A stretch of 64,000 bases of DNA from Diatrype stigma (Eukaryota; Ascomycota; Sordariomycetes; Xylariales; Diatrypaceae): NCBI GenBank assembly GCA_022225965.2, contig JAKJXP020000019.1, forward strand, positions 434,001 through 498,000. The letters are read 5' to 3'. The notes beneath the pieces are model-generated. The model was not told where the DNA came from and ran no database searches. It was given only the letters and a program-made list of their open reading frames with translations. Each line of letters begins with the position of its first letter. Position 1 is the stretch's first letter. Shown here in pieces: positions 21,873-35,032 of the stretch. Both the position numbers and the translations under genes were made by a program.

Positions 21873-23607
21873 CCCGTTCTGGGCTTTCCCAAACTCCTAC
21901 AAGGCATAGTACGATTTGCAATCGCTCCCCTTCTGCCCCCTCCCCCTCCTGGGTTCAACCTTCCTACTTTCTCTTATGTTATGTCTCGACCGCCAGGTCC
22001 ACTTCCACTACAACCGCGTTGAATCACGCGCACAGCAGTTGACATCTGCATCTTAACGCTCATTCCCTTCCAACCCTGACCCTTACATACAACCAATACA
22101 CTCTTACACTTCTCGACTTTCGTTTCCCCATAGTTCATTTCTAGTACATATCGGAGCTGTCTTGACGACATCGCTCTCTCCTTACCCTCGTTTTATACAG
22201 GAGGTCCGGGCACGGGTTTGTCTGTTTGCCAGAGAGGTCTTGACTGGTATTGAGGTATTCAAGATCGGCCTCGCTGTTGACCTCGGAATATCGACAAGCT
22301 AAACTAGGTCGATAGAAGAGGAGGGAAATTGTGTGTGTGCGTGCGTGTGCAGTTCGTTCGCATCGTCAACCGATCCCGTTCCGTTCCCGCACCGTACCGT
22401 ACCGGACAGTCGGTTGCAAACACCTCTAGCAATTTGCCTGATTGTCGCTTGATCGACGTCTTTTCAGACTGTGTCTTTTCCGCTGTTAGGAAGCCCGAGG
22501 CTCTCCTATACGATCCAATTCGTCTTGTTTCCCGTCTTTCTCACCTCCCAATCACTTGTAACCCGAACGGTGGCTGGCGCATCCGCCCATTATCTTCGTG
22601 CAGCTGAGAAGTAGCCCGACGCTGCGGTGCGTCCACACACATTACGTCTTGCCGCATAACGATTACTGCAGTCTGATCCCACCTGAGGTCGGCTTCTGGA
22701 CCCCGTATGCGACTACGAAAATCGCCACATGCGACTATACATGTGCATCCGTGGAACCAGCTGAACTTGTCGCATTGCTGGTTATGTCCAGGTAGAGGCT
22801 CTGCTTCATCACGTCACGGCAACTTTGAGTGAGCGACGCTGTACTACCGACTGTGTTATATCGTGAGGGGCTGTCAGTTGTCAAAACGCTATCGGTATGT
22901 GATATTCCATTGATACCTGCAGCAAGCCCGAGCCGGCTCCCCTTGTTTGACCACCGGACTTGATTGGGGGTGCATGTAGAATTAAGGAAGAGTGCTCGCA
23001 AACATTGCCTCGGTTGATGTGCTGTGCGGATGACCCTGCTTATATTCATACCATTGCAAGCTTCGGCACCTGGGGTTGCTCTAACTCCAGGAAGCTTTCC
23101 TCGGTGTATTGATCCAACTGATTAACATGACATTCGTGCAGATTTTATTGCCTTGAATCCATACTTGTGATTCGGCTATTGTATGCGGCCATCCAACATT
23201 TTGACGTGTTGGACTCGATAAACCGTTACCTACTTCATTTCGACGTTCCTCATCATTGAGGATACTTGAGCATTCCTAAACCCCCATCGCGGATCGATAG
23301 GCATCCCTTGCATCAAATTCAATTTTGTGTTTGTGCTGCCTACAATTCCATCCCAGTGGGATCTCACCAGGGTTTACGTGCGACGATACACGGAACTCAA
23401 GTTGGCTTGGAAGCCAATCTTCATAACATTCTATTGGGGCAGCCATAGGGACCTGGCCAGTTGCCAGCATTCGCAAAGGCCTTCCCTCCACAATCAACGA
23501 CCTTCAACACGCAGTACAGCCGAATGAATAGGTAACGGGGGACTGGAAGAATAGCTAGGCAGCTGGAAGGCTGGTAACTTTAAAGACCCGGGTTTGATAT
23601 TGTCTAA

Positions 23608-26149
23608 ATGAGTCAGCCTCAAAATGGAAGGGGAATGGACCAGCCATCAGGAATGTCAGGATCGGTTAGGAGAGCGAGGGAGCGAGCTCAAGCAGGCCTG
23701 CTGCCCCCGGGAAACCCAGCGCCGGGACTACAGACAAGGGATGGCCAGTTTGCCGCGCCGATATCGAGACCGACCCAAGTACCTCAATGGCCCCTAGCCG
23801 GGCCAATCCCTTCTCCGACGACTGGTTCCGATGCTTATAGGCCACCACCTGGCAGGTCACAACCCCCACAACGTCCTCCTCGTCCCAGTAGGGTCCCCTC
23901 GATTCTAGACGGCTCTCGTGTCCAGGATCCCACCCCTTTCTTTCTTTCCCCGCAAGGGCCCCAAGACCCGCGGGCATCGGAGCTTTCAGCGCCGGAAACG
24001 CTGGAGCTTCAATCTTCAAGAACATCTACCCAATCCTCTGTTGGCTCGATTCCGGACTTTCCTTTGCCAGCGGCAGTGGCTGCTAGCACACCCACCGGAT
24101 TGCCCCGGAGAAGCGTGAACTTGGGACCGCCGCCATCTGCGAGAAGGGGAGCTTCTTCATTCTACTCGGCCGCTTCATTCGTGTCTCCCATACCAGAGGA
24201 AAGCCCAAGGTCACGATCGTATGCTTCTTATGCCTCGAGCATGGCGATGCCGGAAAGCTATGGGGAAATTTCACCAGCTCTCAGCAGTAACAATGGAGGA
24301 TACTACGATGACACGATTGCAGAGGAGTCAGTGTATAGTGACGAGGCGGATGAAAGTCGGTTGGTGAGGAGCGCGAGTCTGGGGAAGAGGGGTAAGCCAT
24401 CTCTAGTCTTGACGAAGAGTGTGGAAAAGAGTGAGGCAGAGGCAGGACCGAAACTTGCCCGGGGTGAGTCTTTCCAGAGTGGCACTGGTTATGTGGAAAG
24501 CACATCGGATTCGGATAAATCGTCAAAAGGGGCTGTTGGAGGGCCATCACCAACAGCGGATATTATGTTGAACGCACTCCAAGCTGCGAGCGCGACAGAC
24601 CCTTCATCAATACGAAATGCGACACCATCTCCAAGGCCATTCAGAATGTCCGGATTTCGGCGACCACCGCGACTAGATATCGACGCAGTGCGAGATGCGG
24701 AAGCCAGAGGTAGCTTAACCAGTCTGCCGGACCTGATTCGGCGTGCAACGAGGTTAGCGTCCATGATCGACAAAGGTCGGAGGCCAACAAGCCAGTTTAA
24801 TGAGCTTGATTTTCCCGAAGCGATGTACGCTAGGAACCGGAATAGAGATACTTGTAAGTGTCCGTGCTAAATTTGCTGTCCGCTCTGGTAGACTGACATT
24901 TGCACTAGTTAATGATGAGAAGTATCAATCTGGTCTGTCCGACATGCTTGCTGCCTTCCCACCACCGGCAACGAACAGCCGTCAGAGCTATCGTCAAAGT
25001 GGAAACTCATGGCCGTTGCCGTTGCCGCGGAGGTCTTATCGGGGCCCGGATCAACCTAACCCACCGCCTGATGGAGGTCAACCAAGGCAGAAACGACGGT
25101 GTTGCGGCATGCCGACCTGGGCATGCATTGTACTCGTGATTGTACTCGTGTGCATTGTTGCCGCCGCAGTTATCGTCCCGGTATTCCTCCTGGTTATTAA
25201 CAAAGATGATAACGTTCCAGCGGAGCCGGCTACGGAAGACTGTAAAGACCAGCTAACTTGCGCCAACGGAGGCACTGTAGTCATCACCCAGGGGAAATGC
25301 ATGTGCATCTGCTCCGTCGGGTTTATCGGTCCTACCTGCACTCTCCCTTCTGCCCAGGGTTGTACCACGACATCAATCGAGACTCCTGACTCGACTATCA
25401 ACGATGCTACCGTCGGTCAAGCAATTCCTCGCCTCCTCGAGAACGCCCGAACCAACTTCTCCATCCCTCTCTCGGCCACCGAGCTCACGGCCAAATTCAA
25501 TTCCGCCAACCTGTCGTGCAATACACAGAATGCTTTGGTTACATTTGATGGCCAGGCTCTGCGCCTGCAAAATAATCTGGTCAACTCGGATGTAGGCATT
25601 GGCGCAGACCTTGTGGAGGCTGATATTACCACTGTACTCCCAGATAGCGATCTTACCATCACTATCAGCAACCCAGCCATCACAAATGGTGCCGACTTGG
25701 TTGTGAGCACGTTCAGCAGCGAGCCCACCTTCAGTGGCTCGGTTTCCACAGTCCTCGATACGACCTTGAGCCCGCCTTATCAGAAAGAGACAGGTTATCC
25801 AACCACGAAAGTTCCGACCCTAACTCCGACCCCGACTACGTCTTCCACTGTTGGTCCCAGTAGTACGACAGCGACGCCGCAACCTACGAACACTTTCACT
25901 GTCAACGACGAAATGATTGACTTCGCTCGTGCTGCAGTCTTGTTTATTTTTCAGCAAGAAACACTAAGTGATGCGGCAACAGCCCAAACCTCCTTGCAGA
26001 AGTTCATTACCAGCGTCGACTCTGACACAACAGGGACAACGGCGGAGAAAGCAGCGAACCTCACTATAGGCGGGACAAATACGATCGATCTAGTCAACCT
26101 CTTCTTGGACCTGGGTGGGGATCGAGTTGGTGGCGGGCCGTCCAGTTGA
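23608..26149 (+). CDS. Single-pass membrane protein with EGF-like motif, function unknown
   Basis: Two exons (23608-24853 and 24909-26149; intron GTAAGT...CACTAG, 55 bp) total 2487 nt, 828 residues. The first 485 residues are low-complexity, rich in Pro, Ser and Arg, presumably cytosolic and disordered. A KRRCC motif precedes one strong membrane helix (about 486-512). Then comes a Cys cluster CKDQLTCANGG...CMCICSVGFIGPTC (527-559), with the C-x-C...G-x-x-G-x-x-C form of an EGF-like module. A globular extracellular part follows, with a Thr/Pro-rich linker (TPTPTTSSTVGPSSTT, about 710-735) that is likely O-glycosylated. No signal peptide is visible, so the topology would be N-in/C-out (type II/III). 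I recognise this architecture as a conserved hypothetical of Sordariomycetes, without an assigned function; a cell-surface sensing or wall-linked role would be a guess. Confidence 0.85.
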
Positions 26150-28967
26150 TCGGCATGGCTGCAAGTGATCGTTATTATATTTAACTCCAGGCTTTTTAGG
26201 ATTTGGAGGACCCGAACAGCGAGACAGCTCTCATGAGCATCGACGAAGATGGATGGGGTGGCACAATGCACGTGCCTAATGACTTTACGCACTGAGGAAA
26301 AGAGGTGGCGATGCCTCGAGTTATTTCGTATCTTCTCGAGGCATTGCCCTTGTACCAAAAGAAAAGAAAAGGAGGGATATAATGAAAAGAAAAAAAAGTT
26401 CTGGAGCCGGCGTATGAGCGCGGCATCGAGAAAGCAGACAGACCCTTGTTTTTGCATGTATTGGAATAAAGGTCTAGCATCGGCGCAGATACAGGAGCTT
26501 GTAGATACCACAGCATGGCGATCTTCGTTGTAACATTTAATTATACCTCAGCAATAATTTTTCCTATCTGCCATTCTCTTTCCCGTCTGCCGGTCTCTTC
26601 CTTAGGTGGTGATACCGAATGATGGATAAGGTTAGGGCTGGACTGAACTGGACGGCTGTTTTGAGGCACGTTCTCTCTTCCGCTTCACTGCTGCTTCAGC
26701 AGGTCCCAGCAGGTCTCATCGTATGAGAAGCATATAATGAGTAGAGCGTGTGGATTGTCGGAGTGGAAGACATCAGCTGGGGAGGGGTTCGAGCATCGCA
26801 CCCACATATTAGGTAAGGGGGGCTAACCGGTTGACTGTCTTCTTAGGTATGGATGGATATAATCCACCCCCTTTCATGGTTGATTACCTTTCGAAATGCA
26901 CGTGATTAGTGATGTGACCTACTTCCCAGGGGGTGGGTTGGGCACCGCGTAGTAGGCAGGTTACGCCAACATATCATGCCCGAAGAAGCGTTCTCCAGCG
27001 AGGAAAGGATTAAGAAGAAGATCCGAAGGGGATGATAAATCTGGTTTTTTTTGGTTTTTTTCGCATCTATCTAGTTTAAACATAAAATGTCGCTAGACTT
27101 GGAAGTGGTATTCACAGGAACCGTATCTGTTACGCATGCCATGACTGTCCCCGGTCATCTGTCTGCTTAGCCAACTCCACGAACTACGAAGTCTACGGTA
27201 GTCTACGGGATTCCCAAAGCCAGACAGGTCGTCTGGAGCCCTAGAAGCTAGGTATGGGAGAGGGCAATGATGATTGATGCCGTGCCCCTTGCTGGCATGA
27301 ACGAGACTCGGCCGGGTTTGAGTAAAGTCCTGAGACATGCATGTGTCCTGAAAGCACATAACTGAGCCAGCCCTTCTTCGCACTAACTAATTAGTAGGTT
27401 GTTCGAATTCTCGTGTTCGCAGCGTTACAGCAGGTAGCATTCCACGCGGCACCCTTGTCCTACATGTCAATGTATGGCATGTACGGATCGACAGTGGCCC
27501 AGTTTCGCGGTAGTGCGGGTAAAACCTGCGAGCGCACCCACTCCAGAGTCGGGACGAGCCGGATGTGTTCAGATAGGTATCGATGATCATACGCTGAGTC
27601 ACCCACCCTCTGGTACCATTGAATAGGTAATAAAGTTAGGTGGCTGCCTATACGGTCATTGACTTCAACTAGAGCACGCTATGGCCTCGTCGAACGCTGT
27701 CTGTTGGCATAAGCTCCTCGAGACGACTCTCGAGCGATTGAGAGGTTGGTTCGGGGATCGAGCCATTTAACTTACTTATCCTGGTATGAGAATGAAGACA
27801 CACGCCGACTTGTCCGACGTTACGTATGCGAAGGATCACATTTGAAGAAGACTAGGTAGGCATTATTTGCTTCGCTCCCCATGTCAATCCGCAGCCGCCT
27901 GGGCGGCATGCAGACATATTAGTGCTACATTGCGCAGAGGATCTAATAGGTTGGTTTTCTGAAGCATGAAGGCAGGACAGGAGGTCGTGGTCTTATTCCG
28001 ACCGACTTGAGGCCGGACGGCGTTTTGTGATATTCTCCGTACCGAGTGGGTAAAGTAGCAGATAAGACAGGATAAGCTCGTTGGATTCCGGCACTTGACT
28101 TGTCAATCTCCCGCCTCCCTGGCTCAGCCTCCCCCACGACGCATCTTTGCCGCAGGAGGGGGCGGGCTGCCAGCCTCTCAGCGACGTCGCGCTCCTGCTC
28201 AGATCGCATCGTCCTGGCCCTGTGGGGTTCATCGTTGCAGATTCGTGATAAGCTTACGGGAATATATGGGTTCCCCTGGAGAGGGGGGGAGAAGAGAGGG
28301 TGGGAGAGAGAGAGAGAGAGCCGCAGAAGCGCTCTGGTTTCGTTAGGCTTTCACACGTAATATGCATGTAAGACGCCAAGATTATGGTTTAATCTACCTA
28401 CCCTTTCCCAATTGTGGCCCTAGGAAGTATACGCAATCCTGTCTCGAAGATGGCCTTCAGCCGGCCAATGGGACTCTTAGCCGTTGAGCAAGAACCCCCC
28501 CTTTGGACTAACGGGTGGCTTTATGACGAAAAGTCGCTGATAGCCTGGCGGATAATTGGATGGCTGTGTGTATTGTGGTGAACCTGCCGGCCACGCTGCT
28601 TTCTCCCCCTGAAGGTGTCACTTGATCCTTCAATCCGCCAGATCTGGTTGGCCTGCGCTTCTTCAAAGGGGATGACTTCGCCCACCTTCACGTAGGCTCG
28701 CTCTCCCTTAGATAACGAGCGTAAGGCCTCAATCTACGTCTCCTGAAGAGCATTTCTTCGTCCACCCCTTCTTTCCCGAGAGAGCTCTTACTTGCGTACG
28801 ACCTTACTGCTTATCTGATATAATCAGTCCTCTACTCCCTCATCGACCTTGGACACACGTTTCGTATACCGGTAGCTAGCCACCCTTGGGTCGGTTATTA
28901 CATCGGATTCGGTAAAACAAATAGACAAAAGGACCTGAAAGGAGCTTGAGGAGTATACGTCCATAAT
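26150..28967. other. Intergenic, no gene seen
   Basis: About 2.8 kb without convincing coding sequence. The first few hundred bases are probably the 3' UTR of the upstream gene. A (GA)n run lies at 28304-28320. CT-rich promoter-like sequence occupies the final 300 bp before the next start codon. Confidence 0.5.
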
Positions 28968-29679
28968 ATGACATCAGAACCGCCACGAAAGCTGAGGCAA
29001 CAGGTTTGTGCATTCGTCACACGCGAGATGTAAGGACCCGACGCTCACCACAAGACAAAAGCAGGAAGAGGGTGTAGCAGACGCCACCACCAACGCCCCA
29101 TCCATCATGATTCCTTCCAATGCGGAAGGAGAGGCTGCGGCGGTATCAGATGGCTACTTCTCCGGAGCGCAGCCTCGCGCGCCTACCAGCAGCGGCAGGT
29201 ACAGACCCAACCTGAACACAGTCGATCTCCAGATACCACTGCCGCCCTACACGCCGCCTTCTCCGCACTCGTTATTCCCCCCGCCCGGTGCCAGCGCGAC
29301 AACAACGAGCCAAGCCCGCGGGATCCCCCCAGACGCGACCCGGCTGCAGATACCGCGGTCGCCCGCACGGGCGCACACCAACATCTACAACAACAGCAAC
29401 AGCACAAGCTCGCCGGCGACGCCGATGAGCCAGCGCAGCATACAGAGCTTCGCGACGGCGCCGGATCTGGAGAAGGGGTCTCTGAAGCTGAAGCTGACCC
29501 GCTCGACGACCTACAGCCAGCTGAAGCCCTTCTTCTCGCGGTCGTCGGAGCCGCTGGACGGCCCGGCTTTGTCAAACGTGAGCGCGCGGAAGTCGATGAT
29601 CATCGCTGCGACCGTGCTCGCTGTGATAGCGGTCATCCTGATGGGGCTGCTGTTCGGGCTTATGAAATGGTTCAAATGA
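28968..29679 (+). CDS. Small tail-anchored membrane protein, unknown
   Basis: I prefer a two-exon model: ATG 28968 (MTSEPPRKLRQQ) to 29003, a 58-bp intron (GTTTGT...AAAAG), then 29062-29679, giving 217 residues in frame. A one-exon reading from ATG 29008 is also open, but that ATG would lie inside the intron and adds an unlikely N-terminus. The body is Pro/Ser/Thr-rich and probably disordered. The last about 28 residues form one hydrophobic helix (SMIIAATVLAVIAVILMGLL) followed by MKWFK, typical of a C-terminal anchor inserted after translation. No domain recognised. It is the second protein here with a long disordered N-terminal side and one membrane helix, but the two are not obviously related. 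Confidence 0.65.
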
Positions 29680-30692
29680 TGGATGGATGGATTGGCACGC
29701 AAGCAGAAGCTACCTAGCCTCGATACCAGGTTTTCCCTTTCTCGTATCTTCTCTTCTTTGTTACGTTTAGCTTGAGAGCATGGCGTTCGAAACTCCATGA
29801 GTAGAGGCTTCTATCTGTATATACGGTAATATGAAATAAGAAACTTGGGGCGGATGGGCGGGAGAGGAACGGCCAGGTCGGGAGACGGAGTGCGTATCGT
29901 CACGCGATATAACGGATGTATAAGTAAAGTATAATGTATTTTTGAAAAAGGGGTGGTGACAGGCCAACCTCAGGTTCGGAAACATGGTTTCAGAAATAAT
30001 AAGTTATGGGCTAAGTAAGTTCTGGATGATGGATCCGATGATGCAAAGGGCCCTTGCAGGAGGAACTGCATTGCAACCATTGGGTGACGATGTATAATAT
30101 ACAATATACTCCGATTTACCACGGAGTGAAATGAATGAAGATTAAAACTCAGCACTAAAACCTCCCCGTGGAGGATTTTCTCCTGACTGCACCGCACCCA
30201 CTTCGTCCATACTTCCGGTATCATCATCATCCATCCTCGGCTTCTTCCGAATACTGGGGAAGCCATGTGGGGTATCCGGTCAGCTCCACAAAAGCTTTTT
30301 ACCTCCGAAGGGGGGCGGAGCTTGAGACAGACAGGCAGCGAGCGGGCGGTTCCCGACTCCCCGCAAAAGACGAAGGAAGAACTTCCCACCGTTCACTCGC
30401 TGACTACCCCAAACCTCTTTCTTCTCTTTTAAGCGCGGCTCACAAGAAGAGGATATCGAGTTGGGCTCTTTATTCACCCAATCTGTTACACAGGTACTGT
30501 ACTCAGCCAATGAATGGTGTTACTAGCCGCGTGTACTATACGTACGTTCGTTAACTGCGCGCGTGTAACTAACATACGACCGCAAGCGCCGCGGCATCAC
30601 CTTTGCACACCCTCCTCTTCCCGATTCTGATCCTAGCTCCGCCCGACGTGCCAACTTTGCCATAGTCGCTTATCTGTCACCCACTCTATCTC
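29680..30692. other. Intergenic, no gene seen
   Basis: About 1 kb between two plus-strand genes. It probably holds the 3' UTR of the small membrane protein and the promoter of the Zn2Cys6 gene. An opposing frame (29970-30389) has no domain and is not called. Confidence 0.5.
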
Positions 30693-33600
30693 ATGGAACA
30701 GCCGCGCCCACCACCACCACCACCGACGGCGAGTGGGCCGTCGTCGACAGCACCAGCGCCCCCCAGGTCCAAGATGAGCTATGCCTGCGAGGCCTGTCGG
30801 AGCTCTAAGGTCAAGTGCCTCACCAGCCCTCAGCCGGGCATATGTAAGCGGTAAATATCATCGTCACCGTCGTGGTGCCGTTCCTCCTTGTGATTCTACT
30901 CTATTCACACTCCTACCGCTCTCACCCCCACCCCCGGCTCCCTTCCTCTTCTTGTTTTATATCCCTTTCCCGTCGTTATCTCGCTTATACCTGTCTTGTG
31001 TATGCGTGCGTGTATGGAAGGAAGAGCGAGAGTTCTCCTTGCCTTTTCCAAGACCCCCCTTCCCCCCTATTGTCTGACGTGACCTGGCAGGTGCGCCGAC
31101 TCTAAGCGGGAGTGCGTCTTCCGAACCGGTCCCCGAACCCGGCGTCCCAAGTATCCGCAGCCGTAAGTAATCTTACTCTTTTCTTATCCTGCGTCACGCA
31201 TATATAGTCTTCGACCAGGTAACAGCTATGCGCCCGCGCCCATGATACTCTATCGTCACCTATCATAGCCTTCGTTACGTGCAATACACTATTCTTGGCC
31301 CTGTATTTTCACTCCTCATAAGAAGGTATCTACCACCGAGAAAAGCCAAGGCAAAAATAAAGTAAAGATAAAAGATAAACCATGAAAAGTAAACTAAGGA
31401 CAAACAAAGCGACGCGCCACCCCGACCGCCTCCCGGCCCGAGCAAGACGTTCAGCATCGACTTCAGCATGCCGGGGGACGACGACGACGCGGCGACGGCG
31501 GCGCCGGACGACCTCCTCGACGGGATCCGGGCCCACCACGAGCGCATGCTCGAGGATCTCGTCCCGTCCCCATCGGGAGGGGGAGACGATAAGAGAGTAA
31601 GGGGCAGCGGCGAGGATCACCATGACCATGACAATCAACAAAACAACGACGAAACCTCCGCCTCCGCCTCCGCATCCAACAGCGGAGGGAGAGGAGAGAC
31701 CTTTGACTTCAACGACCTATCCGCGGCGACGCCCTCGTCCGCCACGGCAAGCCGGAGCAGCCGCTCCTCAGCCAGGCAGCGCCCACCGCTAGGGGGGAAC
31801 CTGGGCGTCAGGCCGCAGTTCAACCTCGACTCGGCCGAGCGCATGCTCGCGACGTTTAGGATGGACATGCTGCCGCACTGCCCGATCGTCGTGCTGCCGC
31901 CGGACGCTGACGTGCGATCTTGTGAGTGGGAACTTTGTTCATTTTACTCTCTTCTGTGGTGATTGCATTACCCTGGGATATGTCCTACATGGTCGGATTG
32001 TACCTCTTTTTTATTTTTATTTTTATTTTTATTTTTTTCTTTTTCGTGAGTGGTGGTGGGATGATGAGAACGAGTTTACTCATCTTACCCCGTCCCATCC
32101 TCCACCCCCACTTCTATTACCCCTTACCTCTATACTACCCACCAGCCACCAAGCACCATTCAGGCGGGGAAGCACTTCAGTGTACTTCGCCAACCTATTC
32201 ATCCAGAAAGGAAAGAAAAGAAAAGAATGTGGCTGATTCAGTTTCCCGGCATCTTCGCATGGCTCGTCTCCCTTTCCAGTGGCGCGGACCGCCCCCTTCC
32301 TTCTGCTAGCCATCCTAGCCGTCGCCAGCTATTCGACGAGCCCGCAGGGGCACAGCCTCTACGACGAGGAGTTCCGCAAGGTGCTCGGGCTCAAGTTCGT
32401 CACGGCGTCCGAGCGGTCGCTGGAGATGCTGCAGGGGCTGCTGATATACTGCGCGTGGTAGGTCCTCTTTTTCTGCTGCTGCTACATGAACAACACCAAA
32501 TCCACCACCCAACTATGGATGGGAAAACCCGACTCCTCACCTGTCTTCTCTCATCCTAATCATTAAACGAATGAATAGGTATCCCTTCCACCTGCGCAGC
32601 AAGCAGGCCTACAAGTATCTTCGCATGACGGTCGACATTGTACAGGACCTTGAACTCGACCAAGAGAACAGCGGTGGCGACGGCGACGATTACGGACCCT
32701 TCTGGAACCCGCCTGACAGAAGATTGCCCGAGATCCGCGCGTTCCTCGGGTGCTTTTACTTTTTGTCGAGGTGAGATGGAGCCTTTCTTGCTTCTTTTCT
32801 TTTCCATTTCCCCTTTCTCCCCTTTCCCCCTTTTCAGATCGTATTCAACTAAATAGACTTCCTCCAATATCCCCCCCCTCCCCTCCCCCCTTTTCCCCTC
32901 ACCCCTCTCTTCCTCCTAATGATAAATTTTATTTCCCCCTTCCCCCCTCCCTCCTCCCCCCAGACCCACTCCTGTCAACCAATCGCTACTCCAGACAGGC
33001 AAGCATAAAACCCGACGAGCACCAACTAACCAACGTCGACATACTTAGCTACTGCGGATCATGGGACAAGCCGCCGACCATGAAGTGGGACTCGTGGGTA
33101 GCGCGATGCTGCGACGTCCTCGAGCAGCCCGCAGCGACCAGCAGCAGCGCCGCCGTCGACCGGGACCGCGCGCTCGTCTGGCTCGTGCGCCTACAGCACA
33201 TTGCGACCGATGTCAACGAGCTCAACCGGAGCTGCAGGAAGGCCGGGGCTGGCATCGGTATGGGTATCGGTATGGGCCATGACGGCAGCCGCGGCGGAAC
33301 AGGAACGGGAACAGGAACGGCCGAAGCGCCGAGCGAGCACCACCAGAGGCTCATCCGCCTGGGCCTCGAGACACAGCTGCGGGAGTGGCAAGGCGCCATC
33401 CCGGAACGGGTTGCTACGACGCGTATGTCTCACTCAAATCCTCGCACGGGCCTCTCGTCATTGCCTTCAATTTGTTTCATTCTGTCTATTCCGTTCTACT
33501 ATCGCCTTTCACTACTCTGTTTCATGTATGACGTCTATCTTCCCATGCTTATCTGAAGTTCAACAATCACAATCATTTCCCCTGAGTTCGCCAGACTAAC

Positions 33601-34790
33601 CATCGATACAAAAACGCATATACGGGCAACACAATATAGCAAGCATCAAGATTGCATCCCTCTTCGTAGATGTGTACCTCGTCGCGGCGCCGCTGGTTTT
33701 CATGCGTCGTCATTACTACAACAACACCAGTAACAGCCAGGGCAACAACAAGCGGAGTAGCCACCGCTCGCTATTGCCCTCAGCAACAGCGGTGAGAACG
33801 GTCCCCGTGGACCCCGACAAACTGCTAGCGGCGGTGCGGCCCCTGAGGGACCTCCTCGACTACGTCGGGGCGCTCTCGCCCAAGCAGCGGGCGGGGCTCT
33901 GCGTCGCCGACTGGAGTCGGGTGATCCTGGCGCTGATCGTCGCATTTCGATGCTCGTTCCCGCTGCCACCGTCGCTCTTGTGTAATAGCAACAGCCGTCA
34001 GAACGGCTGGCCCCCTTGCTCCTTCGACTGGGAGAGCGCACGGCGGATCCTTGACCTCGGGGCACACCTGGAGAAGCTGGCTGATGGCGACAGCGGTAGC
34101 GTCGAGGAAACCGGTGGTGATGGCAATGGTGGTGGTAGAAGAAGCCCGGTGAGGGAGGAAGGGAACGAAGTGCACGATGTAGATGGAGATGGCGGCGGTG
34201 GTGGGGACAATCATCGCCGTCGGAAGGTGGACGTCTCCATCAATGCCGTTATGAAGGTAGTGTTGCGTTCCGTCAAGGCCAAATTCGACAAGAAGATCGC
34301 CGCATTCGATGCTGCCGCCTCAGCCGCCGCCGCCGCCGCCGCCGCCGCCGCTTCTTCTGCGAATGCTAACGCAGGATCTTTCGGCGGAGATATGGAGGAG
34401 CAGAGTCGCGTGGGCATCGAAGTGTGCCCGATGTTTAACGGGACCCTGTCTCAGTATCTGAGCACATGGGAGGGTCAGCAACAACAGGCACCGCCGCCGC
34501 CGGGTAGCTTCGCCGGTGCTTTCGGGTTTTCTGCCGGCCCATCGTCACTGTCGTTGTCGTACGGCGACCTGTCGTCGCAGAGCGTCAGTTCTGGGGACGT
34601 AGTTGTACCAGATGATCTATCGTCGGCCGCAGCCGTTGATTTCCCGGACGCAGCCAGACCGGCGCCGTACCACGATCTGTGGGCGGCGATGACAATGGGC
34701 TGGGCCACTGACACTGGCCCGCCGTTAGACATTGATGTCGGCTTATTGGGTGGCGAGGGGTCGCAGTATGATGCGTACCCGGAGCTGTGA
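30693..34790 (+). CDS. Zn2Cys6 fungal transcription factor
   Basis: Seven exons: 30693-30850, 31091-31162, 31410-31921, 32280-32457, 32579-32770, 33049-33422, 33640-34790. They total 2637 nt, 878 residues. The binuclear zinc cluster is split by intron 1: C32-x2-C35-x6-C42-x8-C51-x2-C54-x6-C61, preceded by a poly-Pro N-terminus. The middle homology region is spread over exons 3-6 (QFNLDSAERMLATFRMDMLPHCPIV; EEFRKVLGLKFVTASERSLEMLQGLLIYCAW; FLGCFYFLSSYCGSWDKPPTMKW). The exon 6 start was chosen because it restores this conserved join and has an ACTAAC branch site. The C-terminal third has Gly/Asp-rich segments, a poly-Ala run coded by GCC repeats (about 34317-34352) and acidic stretches that could activate transcription. 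Such proteins are nuclear and bind CGG-type half-sites. The target pathway is unknown. It converges with the LaeA-like gene. Confidence 0.85.
32009..32037 (+). repeat. (TTTTTA)n tract in intron 3 of the Zn2Cys6 gene
   Basis: An imperfect T-rich hexamer run inside the 358-bp intron. Confidence 0.7.
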
Positions 34791-35032
34791 AGAAGCCATG
34801 TATCCAAGCACTTCGATCACAAGTATGCTCAAACAGATAGAACGGTAGCAATAGCAGCAGTAGTAGCAACTCATGTAACGCATTTGCGACAATGTAATAT
34901 CTCAAACAATTCGGTATGTATTACTCAAAGTGCATCGTATGGCTTCATCCCATAAACATGTACACTGTCCCTCCATTAGATACATCTATCGAGAAGCGGA
35001 AGGGAGAGGAGAAGAAGAAAAGTGGGACAAAC
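34791..35032. terminator. Shared 3' region of two convergent genes
   Basis: Only 242 bp separate the stop of the Zn2Cys6 gene (plus) from the stop of the LaeA-like gene (minus), so the two 3' UTRs probably meet or overlap here. No canonical AATAAA signal stands out. Confidence 0.4.

Larger units (their letters stand above)
18828..23607. other. Long gene-poor stretch with simple repeats
   Basis: I see no supported gene in these 4.8 kb. Simple sequence: (GGTA)n at 19752-19772, a TTTC-rich pyrimidine tract at 20410-20480, (AC)n at 20722-20748 and a TGGTTC hexamer array at 21841-21872. The last 1-1.5 kb probably holds the promoter and 5' leader of the EGF-motif membrane protein gene. Confidence 0.5.

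Noticed and set aside
29970..30389. Minus-strand frame of 139 residues
   Set aside because: No domain and it lies in the probable promoter of the Zn2Cys6 gene.
30571..30600. ACATACGACC start like a dispersed fungal 5S rRNA gene
   Set aside because: Only the first ten bases resemble 5S rRNA; the following sequence does not continue as 5S.
32980..33048. Exon 6 of the Zn2Cys6 gene starting at an earlier acceptor near 32991
   Set aside because: It stays in frame but adds about 20 residues inside a conserved block; the acceptor at 33048 with an ACTAAC branch site restores the block.
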